This document shows, piece after piece, positions 44,193 to 55,004 of a stretch of 64,000 bases of DNA; within the stretch, counting starts at the first letter, position 1; every line of letters starts with the position of its first letter. The translations under genes were made by a program, and so were the position numbers. This stretch comes from Orlajensenia flava. GTDB lineage: Bacteria; Actinomycetota; Actinomycetes; Actinomycetales; Microbacteriaceae. Where the stretch lies: contig NZ_SSSN01000002.1 in the NCBI RefSeq assembly GCF_004801905.1, positions 124,001 through 188,000 of the forward strand. Reading direction: 5' to 3'. The notes under the pieces were generated by a model. It did not search any database. It worked only from the letters and a program-made list of their open reading frames with translations, and was not told the origin of the DNA.

Positions 44193-45209
44193 TCAGGCCA
44201 CCCTCATGCCTGTCGCCAGTCGCCGAGCGGGGGTGTCGGTACGACGCCACGCCCAGAACAACGCGCCAGCCGCGAGCACGAGTTGAATCGTCAATCCAAC
44301 GAACCACGACGGCACGGCCGACTCGTAGATCTCCTCGGGGGTCGGCTGGTGTGCCGGCGGCGCGCAGTCGTCGTAGGTGGTCTCGAGAGGCGGAGCCTTC
44401 TGCACCTGACGGACGCCGACGGCGATCGCTGTGAACAGGTCCTGCGGCTGACCCCGATCGCTGAACGACGGGGGAGCGGCGTCCGCGAGGATCACGTAGG
44501 GGTTCGCCGCCAGGATGCCCCAATAGTGGTCGAACCGGGGAACTCGAGAGTACGAGACGTTGATGGCAGAGCAATCCGTCCCGGTTTGCGACTTGTAGGT
44601 GTACGTCGTATCCGACTGGGTCGCGGCGCCGAGGAGCCCGAAGGTGATGAGGGTGCCGACGCTGAGGGCTGCGATGACGAGGTAGGTCACCACGATCGAG
44701 AACAGCGGGCGCGACAGAACGCCCGACAATCCCACCCCGAACGCCGCGATGACCGCCAGCTCGGCGGCGAGCACGAGGGTGGACACCGCGATGGTCCCGA
44801 GGGAGACCTGCCCGAGCGCCACCGCGAAGACGAGGAACGGCAGGGCGCCGACGAGGAACGCCAGCGCGGTGATCCACGCGGCGAGCCACTTGCCGATCAC
44901 GATCTGCGCGGTGCTCACGAGGGTCACCTGCGTCGTGGCCAGCGTGCCCGCGTCGCGCTCGCCGTTGATGGCGTTCCCGCTGAGCGCGGGGGAGACGAGC
45001 GTGGCCAAGAGCAGCACGAGGAAGATGATCGTCGAGAAGACTCCGCCACCACCGCTGTGCAGCGCGTTGGTGGCCAGCACCAGCAGAGCGGTCGCGCAGA
45101 GGATGACGAACATGAAGACCCCGAGCAGCACGTACCAGGCGACACCGCGCACCCGCTGCCTCAGCTCGATCATCGCGATGAGCCAAGCTCCGCCGATCAC
45201 TCCGGTCAT
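44193..45209 (-). CDS. ABC-2 type transporter permease
   Basis: 338 residues, six or more transmembrane helices: VLLGVFMFVILCATALLVLA, TIIFLVLLLATLVSPALSG, IVTYLVIAALSVGTLITFGL. INGERDAGTLATTQVTLVS is the conserved ABC-2 loop. A long extracytoplasmic loop (~220-300) contains two Cys. The ATG overlaps the ATPase gene stop (ATGA), so it pairs with the upstream ABC ATPase. Substrate unknown. Confidence 0.85.
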   Translation of the reverse strand: MTGVIGGAWLIAMIELRQRVRGVAWYVLLGVFMFVILCATALLVLATNALHSGGGGVFSTIIFLVLLLATLVSPALSGNAINGERDAGTLATTQVTLVSTAQIVIGKWLAAWITALAFLVGALPFLVFAVALGQVSLGTIAVSTLVLAAELAVIAAFGVGLSGVLSRPLFSIVVTYLVIAALSVGTLITFGLLGAATQSDTTYTYKSQTGTDCSAINVSYSRVPRFDHYWGILAANPYVILADAAPPSFSDRGQPQDLFTAIAVGVRQVQKAPPLETTYDDCAPPAHQPTPEEIYESAVPSWFVGLTIQLVLAAGALFWAWRRTDTPARRLATGMRVA

Positions 45210-46138
45210 GAGTCGCCCTCCTCGCGGTTGAGCTCCAGGAAGACGTGTTCGAGGTCGCCGACGGCCGGCCCGAACGATGAGACCGCGACGCCCGAGCCGA
45301 CGAGGGCCGCGAGCAGCCGCGCCGCCTGGTCCTCGTCGCCGATCGGAACCAGGGTGCCGAGGTTGTCGGCGCGGATCAGTTCCGCCGGCACTCCGGCGGC
45401 CGCGAGCGCCGGTGCCAGCGTCGACGCATCGATGGCCCGGATGCGCCAGTCGCGCGCCGAACGCACCGACCGCTCGACGGCATCCGCCGACGCGGTCCTC
45501 CCGGCGCGGAGGTAGACGGCGGTGTCGGCCATCTCGTCGAGTTCTGCGAGCACGTGCGAGGACACCAGAACGGCCTTTCCCTCGGCGGCGAACCGGCGGA
45601 TGAGCTCCCGCAGGTCTGCTCGAGCCTGCGGGTCGAGACCGGATGCCGGCTCGTCCAGCAGTAGGACGTCCGGATCGTGCACGATCGCCCTGGCGAGGCT
45701 CAGGCGCTGCTTCTGGCCGCGCGAGAGCACTCGGTTGGGGCGGTCGGCGAGGGGCTCGAGGCTCACGACGTCGATGAGTTCCGCGGCACGTTCCCCTGCT
45801 GCGTCTTGCGTGAGCCCGTAGAGCCTGCCCGCGGCCACGAGCGTCTGGCGCACCGTCAGCGACGGCCAGGCGCCCAGCGTGTCGGGCATCCAGCCCATCC
45901 GAGCGCGCACCTCGCGCGGCTGCTCGACCGGGTCGTGGCCGGCGATGCTGATGCGTCCGGCATCCGGCGCCAGCAGCGTCGCCAGCATGAGCAGCAGCGT
46001 GGTCTTGCCCGAGCCGTTCGGCCCGATGAGCCCGGCCACCGAGCCCGGCCGCACCGTGAGCGTCGCCTCCCGTACGGCGTGCACATCGCCGAACGAACGC
46101 GCGACGCCGTCGACGTCGATTCCCCCTGAGATCGTCAT
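45206..46138 (-). CDS. ABC transporter ATP-binding protein
   Basis: 310 residues. Walker A GLIGPNGSGKTTLLLML, signature LSRGQKQRLSLARAI (SRGQ rather than SGGQ), Walker B LLLDEPASGLDPQ. The DrrA/CcmA-like C-terminal extension fits drug or lipid exporters of the ABC-2 class. Partner of the permease it overlaps. The Shine-Dalgarno is a run of G. Confidence 0.88.
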   Translation of the reverse strand: MTISGGIDVDGVARSFGDVHAVREATLTVRPGSVAGLIGPNGSGKTTLLLMLATLLAPDAGRISIAGHDPVEQPREVRARMGWMPDTLGAWPSLTVRQTLVAAGRLYGLTQDAAGERAAELIDVVSLEPLADRPNRVLSRGQKQRLSLARAIVHDPDVLLLDEPASGLDPQARADLRELIRRFAAEGKAVLVSSHVLAELDEMADTAVYLRAGRTASADAVERSVRSARDWRIRAIDASTLAPALAAAGVPAELIRADNLGTLVPIGDEDQAARLLAALVGSGVAVSSFGPAVGDLEHVFLELNREEGDS

Positions 46139-46204
46139 CGTCCCCCTTCGTCTGCCCGATCCTATGGGTGGGCTGTGATCGGCGCGAACTGGAAGAATGG
46201 ACGC

Positions 46205-48798
<2,594 letters not shown>

Positions 48799-48820
48799 CG
48801 CGGACGGGAGGAGACTGAGC

Positions 48821-49312
48821 ATGGCCTCCTCCCCGACCCGCCCCGGGCGCCCGGCCGACGCCCGCGGTGAGCGCGGTGTCAGCGGGTGGGTCCGCGGCAT
48901 GCGCTTCTCCGGCTTCACCGTCATCATGATGGGGCTCGCCGTCCTGGCGGTGATCGTCATCGTGCCGAGTGTGCAGGCGTGGGTCGCCCAACGCCAGCAG
49001 ATCGCCGGCTTGCAGAGCACGGTCGCCCAGCAGAAGGCCACCATCAAGGATCTGGACGACCAACGCGAGCGCTGGAACGACAAGACCTTCATCACCACTC
49101 AGGCGCGCGAGCGGTTGGCCTACGTGCTTCCCGGAGAGGTGAGCTTCCTCGTCATCAACGACGTCCCCGCACTGCAGGGCACGGGAGAGCCGGCACCCGT
49201 GAGCCGTGACCTGCAGACCACCAAGACCGACTGGATGCACGTCCTGTTCTCCTCGACGCTGAGCGCCGCCCTCACACCCGAGACGGCGCCACCCGCCGGC
49301 GCGACGCAATGA
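48821..49312 (+). CDS. ftsB: FtsB/DivIC-type septum formation initiator
   Basis: 163 residues: ~30-residue cytoplasmic tail, one transmembrane helix (GFTVIMMGLAVLAVIVIV), then a coiled coil (WVAQRQQIAGLQSTVAQQKA, IKDLDDQRERWND) and QARERLAYVLPGEVSFLVI, the DivIC/FtsB end. It is part of the divisome. 22 bp after eno, which matches the eno-ftsB order in M. tuberculosis. Confidence 0.9.
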   Translation: MASSPTRPGRPADARGERGVSGWVRGMRFSGFTVIMMGLAVLAVIVIVPSVQAWVAQRQQIAGLQSTVAQQKATIKDLDDQRERWNDKTFITTQARERLAYVLPGEVSFLVINDVPALQGTGEPAPVSRDLQTTKTDWMHVLFSSTLSAALTPETAPPAGATQ

Positions 49313-49836
49313 GCACCCCGCCCTTCCAGCCGGCATCCGATCGCGATATCGACATCGTCTCCGCGCAGCTCGGTCGTCCGGTCCGCAACGTCATCGGCAT
49401 TCCTGCCCGCTGCGTGTGCGGCGCGCCCACCGTCGTCGCGACGCGTCCCCGCCTCGACGACGGCACGCCATTCCCGACGCTGTACTACCTGTCCCACCCG
49501 GCGGCGACGGCCGCCCTCTCGCAGCTCGAGGCGACGCAGGTGATGACCGAGTACACCCAGGTGCTCGCGGATGACGAAGGCGTTCGGTCGGCCTACCATC
49601 GCGCGCACGAGTCGTACCTCGCGGACCGCGACTCCATCCTCGTGGTCGACGAGATCCGGGGCTTCTCCGCCGGCGGCATGCCCGAGCGCGTCAAGTGCCT
49701 CCACGCTCTCGGAGCCCACGCACTCTCGGCCGGGCCGGGCGTCAATCCCATCGGGGACCTCGCACTCGAGCGCGCCGCGTGGTCGACCGAGGTCTGCGAG
49801 TGCGCCGACTACGACCTCGACGGGACGATCGACTAG
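49309..49836 (+). CDS. DUF501 protein
   Basis: 175 residues. ARCVCGAPTVVATRPRLDDG, FPTLYYLSHPAATAALSQLE, VKCLHALGAHALSAGPGVNP and the C-terminal CADYD are the DUF501 signature, with conserved Cys and His residues hinting at a metal site. Unknown function but always near eno/ftsB in actinobacteria. ATGA overlap with ftsB. Confidence 0.93.
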   Translation: MSTPPFQPASDRDIDIVSAQLGRPVRNVIGIPARCVCGAPTVVATRPRLDDGTPFPTLYYLSHPAATAALSQLEATQVMTEYTQVLADDEGVRSAYHRAHESYLADRDSILVVDEIRGFSAGGMPERVKCLHALGAHALSAGPGVNPIGDLALERAAWSTEVCECADYDLDGTID

Positions 49837-51129
49837 GTGGTCTCGGCACGAGGGCGGTGGCTGGGGGGCGTCGCGATCGCGGCGGCCGTCCTGGCACTCG
49901 GCGTGGCGCCGGTCGTCGTCGACGACACCCCCGCGCACGCCGATCAGGTGCGCGACCTCGAGTACTGGTTGTCCGACTACGGTTTCACGAGCGCGTGGAA
50001 CACCTCCAAGGGCGCCGGCGTCAAGGTGGCCGTCATCGACACGGGCGTCGACGGGACGGTTGCGGAACTGCGCGGCGTCGTCGTCGGCGGAACGGACGCG
50101 TCCGGAACCGGCGCGGCCGACGGGCAGAAGCCGGTCGGGCAGGACAGCGACCACGGGACGATGGTCTCCTCCCTGCTCGCCGGGCGAGGGACGGGCACGG
50201 GGAACGGCGTGCTCGGCGTGGCACCTGAGGCGACGCTGCTGAGCGCATCCGTCGCCTTCGGTGCCGAGGACGGCGCAGGCATCTCGACGGACGACCAGAT
50301 CGCAGCCGCCGTGAAGTGGTCGGTCGATGCGGGCGCGAAGGTCATCAACATGTCGCTGACCCGCAACACGCTCGACTGGCCCGAGAGTTGGGACGACGCG
50401 TTCCTCTACGCGTTCGAGCACGACGTCGTCGTCGTCGCGGCCGCCGGCAACCGCGGGGAGGGCACGTCGCAGGTCGGGGCGCCAGCCACCATCCCGGGCG
50501 TCGTCGCCGTGGCCGGGGTTGACCGCAACCGGCAGGCGAGCTTCGACGCGTCGTCGCAGGGCATCACCATCTCCGTCGCCGCCCCCAGCGAGGACCTCGT
50601 CGGCGTCGTGCCGGGCGGCGGTTACGTCAAGTGGAGCGGCACGAGCGGGGCGGCGCCCATCGTCTCGGGGCTCATCGCACTGGTCCGCTCCGCTTACCCC
50701 GACCTCGACGCCGCCAACGCCATCCAGCGCGTGGTCGCGACGGCCAATCCCGACGGTCACACCGTCCCGAGCCCCATCTACGGCAACGGCCTCATCGATG
50801 CGAAGGCGGCGCTGACAGCCACGGTCGCGCCAGCCACCACGACGCCGGCCGACCAGCTCAAGGAGTGGATCCGCATCCACCGCCGGGCCCAGACCCCGTC
50901 CGACCAGACCGCCGCGCCGACGCCGGTCGCCGTGGCGCCGACACCCGACCCCGCGGTGCCCAAACGCGACGTCGGAGCGCTTCTGCTGCCCAACGTCCTG
51001 ACCCTGAACTACCTGACGGTCCCGTTCGCCGTGCTGCTGGGGTTTGCTACCCTAGTGGTGCTGCTGGGCATCGGGGCCTCACGGCATATCAAGCGGACCC
51101 TGCGCAAGCAGGCAACTCGCGATCCATGA
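49837..51129 (+). CDS. membrane-anchored subtilisin-like (S8) serine protease
   Basis: 430 residues from a GTG that directly follows the DUF501 stop (TAG-GTG). A signal segment (GVAIAAAVLALGVAPVVV) precedes a subtilase domain with D68 in VAVIDTGVDG, H106 in SDHGTMVSS and S270 in SGTSGAAP. A Thr/Pro-rich linker, a C-terminal transmembrane helix (TVPFAVLLGFATLVVLLGIG) and a short basic tail follow. The architecture resembles mycosins, but no type VII secretion genes are nearby. Possible envelope or divisome processing. Confidence 0.9.
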   Translation: MVSARGRWLGGVAIAAAVLALGVAPVVVDDTPAHADQVRDLEYWLSDYGFTSAWNTSKGAGVKVAVIDTGVDGTVAELRGVVVGGTDASGTGAADGQKPVGQDSDHGTMVSSLLAGRGTGTGNGVLGVAPEATLLSASVAFGAEDGAGISTDDQIAAAVKWSVDAGAKVINMSLTRNTLDWPESWDDAFLYAFEHDVVVVAAAGNRGEGTSQVGAPATIPGVVAVAGVDRNRQASFDASSQGITISVAAPSEDLVGVVPGGGYVKWSGTSGAAPIVSGLIALVRSAYPDLDAANAIQRVVATANPDGHTVPSPIYGNGLIDAKAALTATVAPATTTPADQLKEWIRIHRRAQTPSDQTAAPTPVAVAPTPDPAVPKRDVGALLLPNVLTLNYLTVPFAVLLGFATLVVLLGIGASRHIKRTLRKQATRDP

Positions 51130-51151
51130 TCACCGAGGAGACCTTTTCACT

Positions 51152-52576
51152 GTGCCCAGAATTCTGATCGTCGGCGGGGGTTACGCCGGGTTCTACACTG
51201 CGTGGAAGCTCGAGAAGTGGCTGCGTGACGGGGAGGCCGAGGTCACGATCGTCGATCCGCTGCCGTACATGACCTACCAGCCCTTCCTGCCCGAGGTCGC
51301 AGCCGGATCCATCGAGGGTCGCCACGCGGTCGTCTCGCACCGTCGTCACCTCACCAAGACCAACATCCTCAACGCCAAGGTCACCTACATCGACCACGCG
51401 AACAAGACCGCGACCGTCCAGCCGCTCGTCGGCGAGCCGTACCCGTTCGAGTACGACCAGGTGGTCATCACCGCCGGTGCCGTGTCGCGCACTTTCCCCA
51501 TCCCCGGCATCGCCGACCAGGCGATCGGCCTCAAGACCATCGAGGAGGCCGTCGCCATCCACGAGAAGGTCGTCGGCAACTTCGACAAGGCCGCCCTCCT
51601 GCCCCCCGGCCCCGAGCGCGATCGCCTGCTCACCTTCGTGGTCGTCGGCGGCGGCTTCGCGGGTATCGAGATCTTCGGAGAACTGCGCTCGCTCGCGAGC
51701 GCGTTGCTCGACAAGTACCCGACCATCTCGTTCGAGGACACCCACTTCCACCTCATCGAGGCGATGGGGCGCATCATGCCCGAGGTGTCGCTCAAGACCA
51801 GTCACTGGGTCATCAAGAACCTGGCCGACCGCGGCGCGACCATCCACCTCGAGACGCAGCTGCAGAGCGCCGTCGACGGGCACGTCGAGCTGTCGAACGG
51901 AATGAGCTTCGACACCGACCTCATCGTGTGGACGGCCGGCGTCATGGCCAACCCTACGATCGTGCGCAACACCGACCTGCCCATCGAGGAGCGCGGGCGC
52001 CTCAAGGTGCGCGCCGACCTGCGCGTTGGAGACGACGACGGGTTCATCGACGGGGCCTGGGGTGCCGGTGACGTTGCGGCGGTGCCCGACCTCAGCGGCG
52101 GCGGTGTCGGCGGCTTCTGCGTGCCGAACGCCCAGCACGCCGTGCGTCAGGGCAAGCTCATGTCGAAGAACATCGTGGCCGTCCTGCGTGGCGAGGGCCC
52201 GAAGGACTACAACCACAAGAACCTCGGCGCGGTGGCCAGCATCGGCCTCGGTGTCGGTGCGTTCCAGTCGGGCAAGATCGGCATCACCGGTCTCCTGGCG
52301 TGGTTCGCCCACCGCGGCTATCACGGACTGGCCATGCCGACGTGGGAGCGCAAGATCCGCGTCGTCACCGGGTGGGTGAACAACTTCTTCCTCGGTCGTG
52401 ACATCGTCGCGATCGAGGCACTGCAGCATCCCCGGGCCGTGTTCGAGGAGTTCGCCGCGCGTCCCAAGCCCCCGGCTGCTGCCGCACCGGTGGAACCGGC
52501 TGCCGTACCGGCGGCATCGTCCAATGGACGCGCCTCGAAGGTGAAGGCCGATAAGGCCCCCGCCGGCGCCAAGTAG
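51152..52576 (+). CDS. ndh: type II NADH:quinone oxidoreductase
   Basis: 474 residues from GTG, with GAGGAG 11 nt upstream. FAD-binding ILIVGGGYAGFYTAWKL, NADH-binding VVVGGGFAGIEIFGELRSLA and GAGDVAAVPDL are the two dinucleotide folds of NDH-2. The C-terminal amphipathic region (TGWVNNFFLGRDIVAIE) anchors it to the membrane, and a Pro/Ala/Lys tail follows. It feeds electrons to menaquinone without proton pumping. Confidence 0.9.
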   Translation: MPRILIVGGGYAGFYTAWKLEKWLRDGEAEVTIVDPLPYMTYQPFLPEVAAGSIEGRHAVVSHRRHLTKTNILNAKVTYIDHANKTATVQPLVGEPYPFEYDQVVITAGAVSRTFPIPGIADQAIGLKTIEEAVAIHEKVVGNFDKAALLPPGPERDRLLTFVVVGGGFAGIEIFGELRSLASALLDKYPTISFEDTHFHLIEAMGRIMPEVSLKTSHWVIKNLADRGATIHLETQLQSAVDGHVELSNGMSFDTDLIVWTAGVMANPTIVRNTDLPIEERGRLKVRADLRVGDDDGFIDGAWGAGDVAAVPDLSGGGVGGFCVPNAQHAVRQGKLMSKNIVAVLRGEGPKDYNHKNLGAVASIGLGVGAFQSGKIGITGLLAWFAHRGYHGLAMPTWERKIRVVTGWVNNFFLGRDIVAIEALQHPRAVFEEFAARPKPPAAAAPVEPAAVPAASSNGRASKVKADKAPAGAK

Positions 52577-52587
52577 AACCCGCCACT

Positions 52588-52621
52588 GAACGGTCGCCCC
52601 TCGTGGAGGTGGCGGCCGTTC
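52588..52621 (+). terminator. hairpin terminator after ndh
   Basis: GAACGGTCGCC pairs with GGCGGCCGTTC (11 bp, one G-U pair) around a 12-nt loop. It starts 11 nt after the ndh stop. Confidence 0.6.
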
Positions 52622-52678
52622 GTGCGTCCGGCGCGGGCGAGCCTCCGCTGCGGGTGCACTACCGTGGAACCGGCATCC

Positions 52679-52752
52679 GCCCCCGTAGCCCAACCGGCAG
52701 AGGCAGGCGACTTAAAATCGCTTCAGTCAGGGTTCGAATCCCTGCGGGGGCA
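52679..52752 (+). tRNA. tRNA-Leu (anticodon UAA) with a short, class-I-sized variable loop
   Basis: 74 nt: acceptor GCCCCCG/CGGGGGC, anticodon stem GGCGA/TCGCT with loop CTTAAAA (anticodon TAA), T-arm CAGGG-TTCGAAT-CCCTG, discriminator A, no encoded CCA. The variable loop is only TCAGT, whereas bacterial tRNA-Leu is normally a ~85-nt class II molecule with a long variable arm. The D stem has three good pairs. A tandem-repeat array follows directly. Confidence 0.8.
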
Positions 52753-52793
52753 CGGTGCATTCGCGGCCTCTGCGACTCCGCGCTCCATCCACC

Positions 52794-53384
52794 GGATGCG
52801 CGATATGGCACCGAACCGGTCGCGGGATGCCAGATGCGCGTTATGGCACCGAACCGGTCGCCGGATGCGCGTTGTGGCACCGAACCGGTCGCGGGATGCG
52901 CGTTGTGGCACCGAACCGGTCGCGGGATGCGCGTTGTGGCGCCAAACCGTCGCGGGATGCGCGTTACGGCACTGAACCACTGGCGGATGCGCGTCGTGGC
53001 ACCGAACTACTCGCCGGTGCGCGTCGTGGCATGGAATCACTCGCTGATGCGCGTTGTGGCACTGAACCGCCGGCGTGATGCGCGTTGTCGGACGTCGCGA
53101 TGTGCGACCGGCACCGTCCGACCAGTACCCGTCGAGGTGATGCGCGTCATGGCACCGACCGCAGACGGGATGCGCGTTGTTGCGCTGAACCGCCGACGCC
53201 TCGCGCATGGACGGATATCCACGCGACGGTATGCGAGTAATCGCACCGAATCGGCGATGGGATGCGCGTTGTTGCACTGAACCGCTGACGCTTCGCGCGC
53301 ATGGGCGGATACCCACGCGACGGTATGCGCGTTATCGCACCGAGCCGGTGGCGGGATGCGCGTTATGGCACCGCAGCGGGCGGC
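52794..53384. repeat. degenerate 30-31 bp minisatellite array (~16 units)
   Basis: The stretch between tRNA-Leu and the next gene is built from repeats whose consensus starts GGATGCGCGTTGTGGCACCG and ends AACCGGTCGCG. Unit starts: 52794, 52832, 52863, 52894, 52925, 52955, 52985, 53016, 53046, 53077, 53138, 53168, 53231, 53260, 53324 and 53354. The units at 52863 and 52894 are identical. Toward the right, two blocks of 92 and 94 bp (from 53168 and 53260) repeat as larger units. Reading frames through it are open only because the repeat lacks stops; a period of 31 makes coding unlikely. Not a CRISPR: there are no unique spacers. Confidence 0.9.
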
Positions 53385-53396
53385 GGACGCGCGGCG

Positions 53397-53795
53397 TCAG
53401 TCGGCCTGCTGCTCCAGGTTGGCGGCGATCGTGGCCAAGGCGTCGTCGAGGGACTCCTGGATGCCGGGGAACTCCGCCGTGGTGTGGATCGTCAACTCGA
53501 CACCGTCATCCGTCAGCTTCAACGAACCGTGGTAGTCGTGGTCGCCGGGCGAGGACCACGTGATGGTGCGGGACGCGTCGTCGACGTCGAACTTCGCGTC
53601 CGACGTGACGGTCTCGTCCTTCCCGTCCTGGTCGGCGTCGACATGAGCGGTGGTCTCGACCATGCCGTTTCCCACGTCGTGGGCCTCCGTCATGCGCGGG
53701 AAGTACTTCGGCAGGTTCTCGGCATCCGAGACGTAGTCGAAGTACGCGTCGGCGTCGCCGTCCAAGGGGCGCTTCGCAGTGTAGGTGGGCATCAT
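53397..53795 (-). CDS. SRPBCC-like (DUF2505/polyketide-cyclase type) small protein
   Basis: 132 residues. YTAKRPLDGDADAYFDYVSD and NLPKYFPRMTEAHDVGNGMV at the start, then alternating beta strands (DAKFDVDDASRTITWSSPGD) ending in a helix (FPGIQESLDDALATIAANLE), fit the START/SRPBCC fold; ligand unknown. Start at ATG 53795 (second ATG at 53792). The right end of the repeat array lies just beyond its stop. Confidence 0.78.
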   Translation of the reverse strand: MMPTYTAKRPLDGDADAYFDYVSDAENLPKYFPRMTEAHDVGNGMVETTAHVDADQDGKDETVTSDAKFDVDDASRTITWSSPGDHDYHGSLKLTDDGVELTIHTTAEFPGIQESLDDALATIAANLEQQAD

Positions 53796-53924
53796 CGCCT
53801 GCTCTCTCGGGTCTCCCCGCTCGAACGCAACGGTACGGGGGCCGGCCGGCGATGCCAGCAGGTTGACGCGGCCCCGGCGCGGGTCTACATTCACCTGAAC
53901 CGGCACGGGCATACGTTCGCGGCG

Positions 53925-53930
53925 TACCCT
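53925..53930 (+). promoter_or_regulatory. -10 element of the cupin gene (leaderless start)
   Basis: TACCCT, 6 nt before ATG 53937. Confidence 0.4.
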
Positions 53931-53936
53931 CGGGGC

Positions 53937-54284
53937 ATGACGGATGAGGACCCGGTGACGACCAACCCGGAGCACTACCGGATGATCTTCGAGAACGAGT
54001 CGGTGCGGGTGCTCGACTATTGGGATGAGCCGGGCGAGAGCACGACGCCGCACGTGCACCCGAACTCGGTGATGATCACGCTGACGGACTTCCAGCGTCG
54101 CCTCAGCACGGGTGGCGGCCAGCGCAACGTGGACCTCGCCTCCGGGCAAGCGCTCTGGCTGCCGGCGCAACGTCACACCGGCGAGAACATCGGAACGACT
54201 CCGACCCACACGATCCTCGTCGAACTCAAGGGGGATGCGGCGGGCGCCGTCGACGCTGACGCGATGGGGCCGGACACCGCGTGA
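53937..54284 (+). CDS. small cupin-like protein
   Basis: 115 residues. YRMIFENESVRVLDYWDEPG, TTPHVHPNSVMITLTDFQR and ALWLPAQRHTGENIG form a single cupin barrel with HxH and a later His as plausible metal ligands. Function unknown; similar proteins are described only as cytoplasmic cupin-domain proteins. Confidence 0.8.
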   Translation: MTDEDPVTTNPEHYRMIFENESVRVLDYWDEPGESTTPHVHPNSVMITLTDFQRRLSTGGGQRNVDLASGQALWLPAQRHTGENIGTTPTHTILVELKGDAAGAVDADAMGPDTA

Positions 54285-54407
54285 TCCGGCGTCCCGTCCG
54301 CGCGGGACGGGATGCGCGCCGAACGCGCCCGAATGGTGCATACTGATGCGACGACCATCTGGGTCGTCCGTCCCACTTTTGTCCCACCGCCGTGTCAGGA
54401 GTCGCCG

Positions 54408-55004
54408 TTGGCCCGCATCCCCGCACCCGAACGCCGGGCGGCGCTCGTCCAGGCGGCGGTGCGCGTGATCGCACGCGGAGGGGTGGCTGCGGCCACGACG
54501 CGCGCGATCGTCGCGGAGGCGGGCATGTCGCTCGCCAGTTTCCACTACGCGTTCACGAGCCAGGCGGAGCTCATGCGCGAGGTGGTCGCCTGGGTGGTCG
54601 CGGGCGAGCAGCTCGCCGTGCTTCCCGAGGACATCCCAGAAGGCGGACTCCGAGAGGTCCTGCACGCCGGACTCCAGCGCTACCTGGAGCTGCTGCGCGA
54701 GAACCCCACCCGCGAGCAGGCCGTCAACGAGCTCGCCCTGTACGCGCTGCGCACCCCCGAGCTGCAGGATCTCGCGCGCGAGCAGTACGACCGCTACCAC
54801 GCTCTCGCCGCCGAGGCGCTCGTCGTCGCTGCGCAGCGCACGGGGAGCATCTGGAACCGACCGATCACCGAGGTGGCGCGAATGCTCATCGCGCTCACCG
54901 ACGGACTCACCCTCAGCTGGCTCGTCGACCGCGATGATGCGGCCGCCGACCGTCTGATCGACAACGCGGCGGATGCGCTCGCGGGATGGGCCACCACGCC
55001 ATGA
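54408..55004 (+). CDS. TetR-family regulator
   Basis: 198 residues from TTG, supported by GGAG at a spacing of 6. AAVRVIARGGVAAATTRAIV and EAGMSLASFHYAFTSQAELM form the TetR helix-turn-helix; the C-terminal helical ligand domain spans ~70-198. First gene of a four-gene operon (TetR, MFS, PLP aldolase-like, FAD oxidase), whose stops and starts overlap by 4 bp each, so it probably controls that operon. Confidence 0.88.
   Translation: MARIPAPERRAALVQAAVRVIARGGVAAATTRAIVAEAGMSLASFHYAFTSQAELMREVVAWVVAGEQLAVLPEDIPEGGLREVLHAGLQRYLELLRENPTREQAVNELALYALRTPELQDLAREQYDRYHALAAEALVVAAQRTGSIWNRPITEVARMLIALTDGLTLSWLVDRDDAAADRLIDNAADALAGWATTP

Noticed and set aside
49837-51129. Type VII secretion mycosin (mycP)
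   Set aside because: Architecture is similar but no ecc or WXG100 genes lie nearby.
52603-53280. A 225-codon open frame through the repeat array
   Set aside because: All frames are open because the repeat lacks stops; a 31-bp period rotates the frame and it overlaps tRNA-Leu.
52794-53384. CRISPR array
   Set aside because: Whole units repeat without distinct spacers, repeats are too degenerate, and no cas genes are present.
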